DNA from: a virus
Length of the DNA stretch: 40,595 nucleotides
Virus record (IMG/VR): IMGVR_UViG_3300046524_000356
Coordinates: 1-40,595 of that record
Strand: one strand, 5' to 3'
The position numbers and the translations under genes are program-made. This document shows positions 39,285-40,595 of the stretch, piece after piece. The notes under the pieces are model-generated. The model was not told the origin of the DNA. It saw only the letters and a program-made list of their open reading frames with translations, and did no database searches. Position 1 is the stretch's first letter, and every line of letters begins with the position of its first letter.

Positions 39285-39959
39285 ATGAAGGCGCGTGTTG
39301 TGCGGCGGCGGGATGATGGTGTGGTGTTAGCGGCGGCGGCGCCGGTGGTGGAGGGCGCATCTATCCTGGAAGTCGTGGTTGTCGAGATCACGGCGCCTGG
39401 TAGTCGGCGGCCTATCAAGGTCGCGCGCTTAATGCCGTTAGGACAGCAGCGAATCTTGGCACAATTACTGGTTCCCAAACTCGTCAAATTTTCCGGTTGG
39501 ACGATGGTTCTGAGTGGGATCGAGGAGCTGCGCGATCAACACCAACAGATGCGTGGTGTGGCGCAGACGTGGGTGTGCCAGTTGCACGTGCCGGCGAATG
39601 CTATTGGGTTCAGAATCGTCAACACAAATAAGCAGGGCGTGGTACTGCCACGTAGTTCTCTGCGGGATAGCTACAGCAGCCGGGGTAAGCTCGCTGTTGG
39701 AACCGAATTCGCAAACTCGCTGCAACGCTATGCGGCCTGTGCCGAGCTGCATGGATATCAGATCGCGACTTTCCCCTGCGCCAGGTTAGTTGACTGTTAT
39801 ATCGAATGGATGTCTGATGATCGTTTCGAGCTAGGAGGCCTCCGGGTGTGGGAGGCAAATGCCGATCACCCCCAGCGTCTAGAACGAGACGGATGGCTGT
39901 GCGAGTTCGACGTTGAGCAGCCGCAGCTCACGAAGGCGCAGTACAGACTGTTGAGGTAG
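39285..39959 (+). CDS. Hypothetical protein, LexA-controlled
   Basis: A 224-aa protein with start at ATG 39285 preceded by GGGG about 7 nt upstream. The sequence (RRPIKVARLMPLGQQRILAQ, FSGWTMVLSGIEELRDQHQQ, then CQLHVPANAIGFRIVNTNK) shows no motif that I recognise. It is divergent from the SRAP gene and shares its LexA box, so it probably belongs to the SOS response of the prophage. It may act on damaged DNA or regulate lytic genes, which is inference. Confidence 0.7.
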   Translation: MKARVVRRRDDGVVLAAAAPVVEGASILEVVVVEITAPGSRRPIKVARLMPLGQQRILAQLLVPKLVKFSGWTMVLSGIEELRDQHQQMRGVAQTWVCQLHVPANAIGFRIVNTNKQGVVLPRSSLRDSYSSRGKLAVGTEFANSLQRYAACAELHGYQIATFPCARLVDCYIEWMSDDRFELGGLRVWEANADHPQRLERDGWLCEFDVEQPQLTKAQYRLLR

Positions 39960-40087
39960 TTGCGGGCGCAAAGCGGGTCACATTTAGCTGCAAATCAACA
40001 GCTTTGGATTGGAGCGATTCGCCTTCCTGTTTTTGCGGCACTTCCACTACTCGGTATGGAAGCACGGCAAGCAGTATGTTAGCAGTG

Positions 40088-40595
40088 TCAGAAGAGTTTT
40101 TGAGTTTTTTCAAGCCCAGAATGTGCCATGAACGTTTTGAACAAGTTTGATTCACCGCTTGTGCCAGGCTTGAACTGATCAACCGTAAAGGCATCTTCTT
40201 CAATGTCAATTTTATTAAATATATCAAGGAAATCGGATTTTGAAACCACTTCGCCTTTCCAGCGCAAGCTTAGATAAGCCGGCTTAAGAAAACGCATTAG
40301 AGCCTTAAATCCGTTAGTTTTGTTTAAAATAACTCCCTTTCCGCCGGTCAACCAAGCGGTAGGCCAACGTTCAGCAACCGCACTGAAATAATTCAACAGG
40401 ATGTCGGTTATTTCTAGATCCTTCTCTTGTATGAAAAGGGTACGGAAAATCAACTTATCCGCTTTGGAATTATCTAATTTAGGTTTTCGATTTCGAATAT
40501 ACATGTCCCTATCACTGACTTTGTCGTCTGTAAGGTAACCGATTAAAGCTTCGACAAAAGTTGCTTGAGTCAACGTCTCAGTGAACTTGCCGTTG
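40088..40595 (-). CDS. DGQHR/DndB-like protein, cut by the right edge
   Basis: The last 168 residues or so of a gene that continues beyond position 40595; the reading frame is open through the window end. The visible part has KFTETLTQATFVEALIGYLT, then WPTAWLTGGKGVILNKTNGF followed by ALMRFLKPAYL. The T/K-T-N/T-G-F-x-A-L-M pattern resembles the C-terminus of DGQHR-domain proteins, a family that includes DndB of DNA phosphorothioation clusters. It is AT-rich compared with the prophage, so it may be a separate acquisition. Confidence 0.55.
   Translation of the reverse strand, partial: NGKFTETLTQATFVEALIGYLTDDKVSDRDMYIRNRKPKLDNSKADKLIFRTLFIQEKDLEITDILLNYFSAVAERWPTAWLTGGKGVILNKTNGFKALMRFLKPAYLSLRWKGEVVSKSDFLDIFNKIDIEEDAFTVDQFKPGTSGESNLFKTFMAHSGLEKTQKLF

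Noticed and set aside
39928-40227. A 99-aa open frame on the minus strand at the right edge
   Set aside because: It overlaps the DGQHR-like gene and the end of the 224-aa gene in other frames and shows no conserved pattern.

Overview
The window is almost entirely one tail-containing temperate prophage in a high-GC Gram-negative host. The tRNA type, the codon and protein style and the gene families (YmfL-type regulator, Nu1/GpA terminase, DUF2635, DUF4224) suggest a betaproteobacterium of the order Burkholderiales, possibly Oxalobacteraceae. The family-level guess is inference from style only. The left edge holds an intact tRNA-Arg(TCT), and the integrase gene lies directly beside it, so the element probably integrated into the 3' end of that tRNA. 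No second copy of the tRNA 3' end is visible, so the right junction lies outside the window or is too degenerate for me to see.

Left arm (0.2-4.3 kb, minus strand): a tightly packed operon runs from a strong promoter near 4.35 kb leftwards through a 61-aa protein, a 171-aa protein, a ParB-like protein, two small proteins (the second of the DUF4224 type) and the tyrosine integrase. Switch region (4.3-6.0 kb): a short CI-like HTH repressor, a divergent Cro/YdaS-like protein and an Arc-type ribbon-helix-helix protein. A family of TTAGAT-NN-ATCTAA operators occurs at two places, over the leftward promoter and in the repressor/Cro divergent region. Early right (6.0-10.4 kb): YmfL-like regulator, small protein, primase-helicase, a repeat-rich gap that could be an origin, and a Q-like putative antiterminator.

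A lower-GC, opposite-strand gene for a 298-aa coiled-coil membrane protein (10.4-11.3 kb) sits between the early and late modules and has its own promoter; it looks like an accessory 'moron' gene. The late module (11.5-36.3 kb, plus strand) is a mosaic: a lambda-like head (Nu1 and GpA terminase, gpW, portal, S49 protease, scaffold-like protein, gpD decoration, gpE capsid, FII-like joiner) joined to a Mu-like contractile tail (sheath, tube, chaperone with a -1 frameshift, tape measure, gpN, gpP, gp45, gp46, gp47 and gp48 homologues), then fibre genes including a predicted beta-propeller, and a lysis cassette. Several intrinsic terminators lie inside this same-strand operon, which suggests processive antitermination.

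Right arm (36.3-40.6 kb): accessory genes. These are a secreted protein or lipoprotein, a run of hairpins, an orphan adenine methyltransferase, and a LexA-controlled divergent cassette (SRAP/YedK protein plus a 200-aa protein with an R-x4-H motif on one side, a 224-aa unknown on the other). Last comes the 3' part of an AT-rich DGQHR/DndB-like gene cut by the window edge.

The most unusual signal is a perfect 16-bp palindrome, GTGCAGACGTCTGCAC, present five times across the prophage (4.15, 11.46, 14.84, 25.14 and 36.35 kb). Two copies are intergenic. Three are inside genes, always in the same reading frame (Val-Gln-Thr-Ser-Ala). Together with a ParB-like gene and no visible ParA, it may be a dispersed binding-site system.
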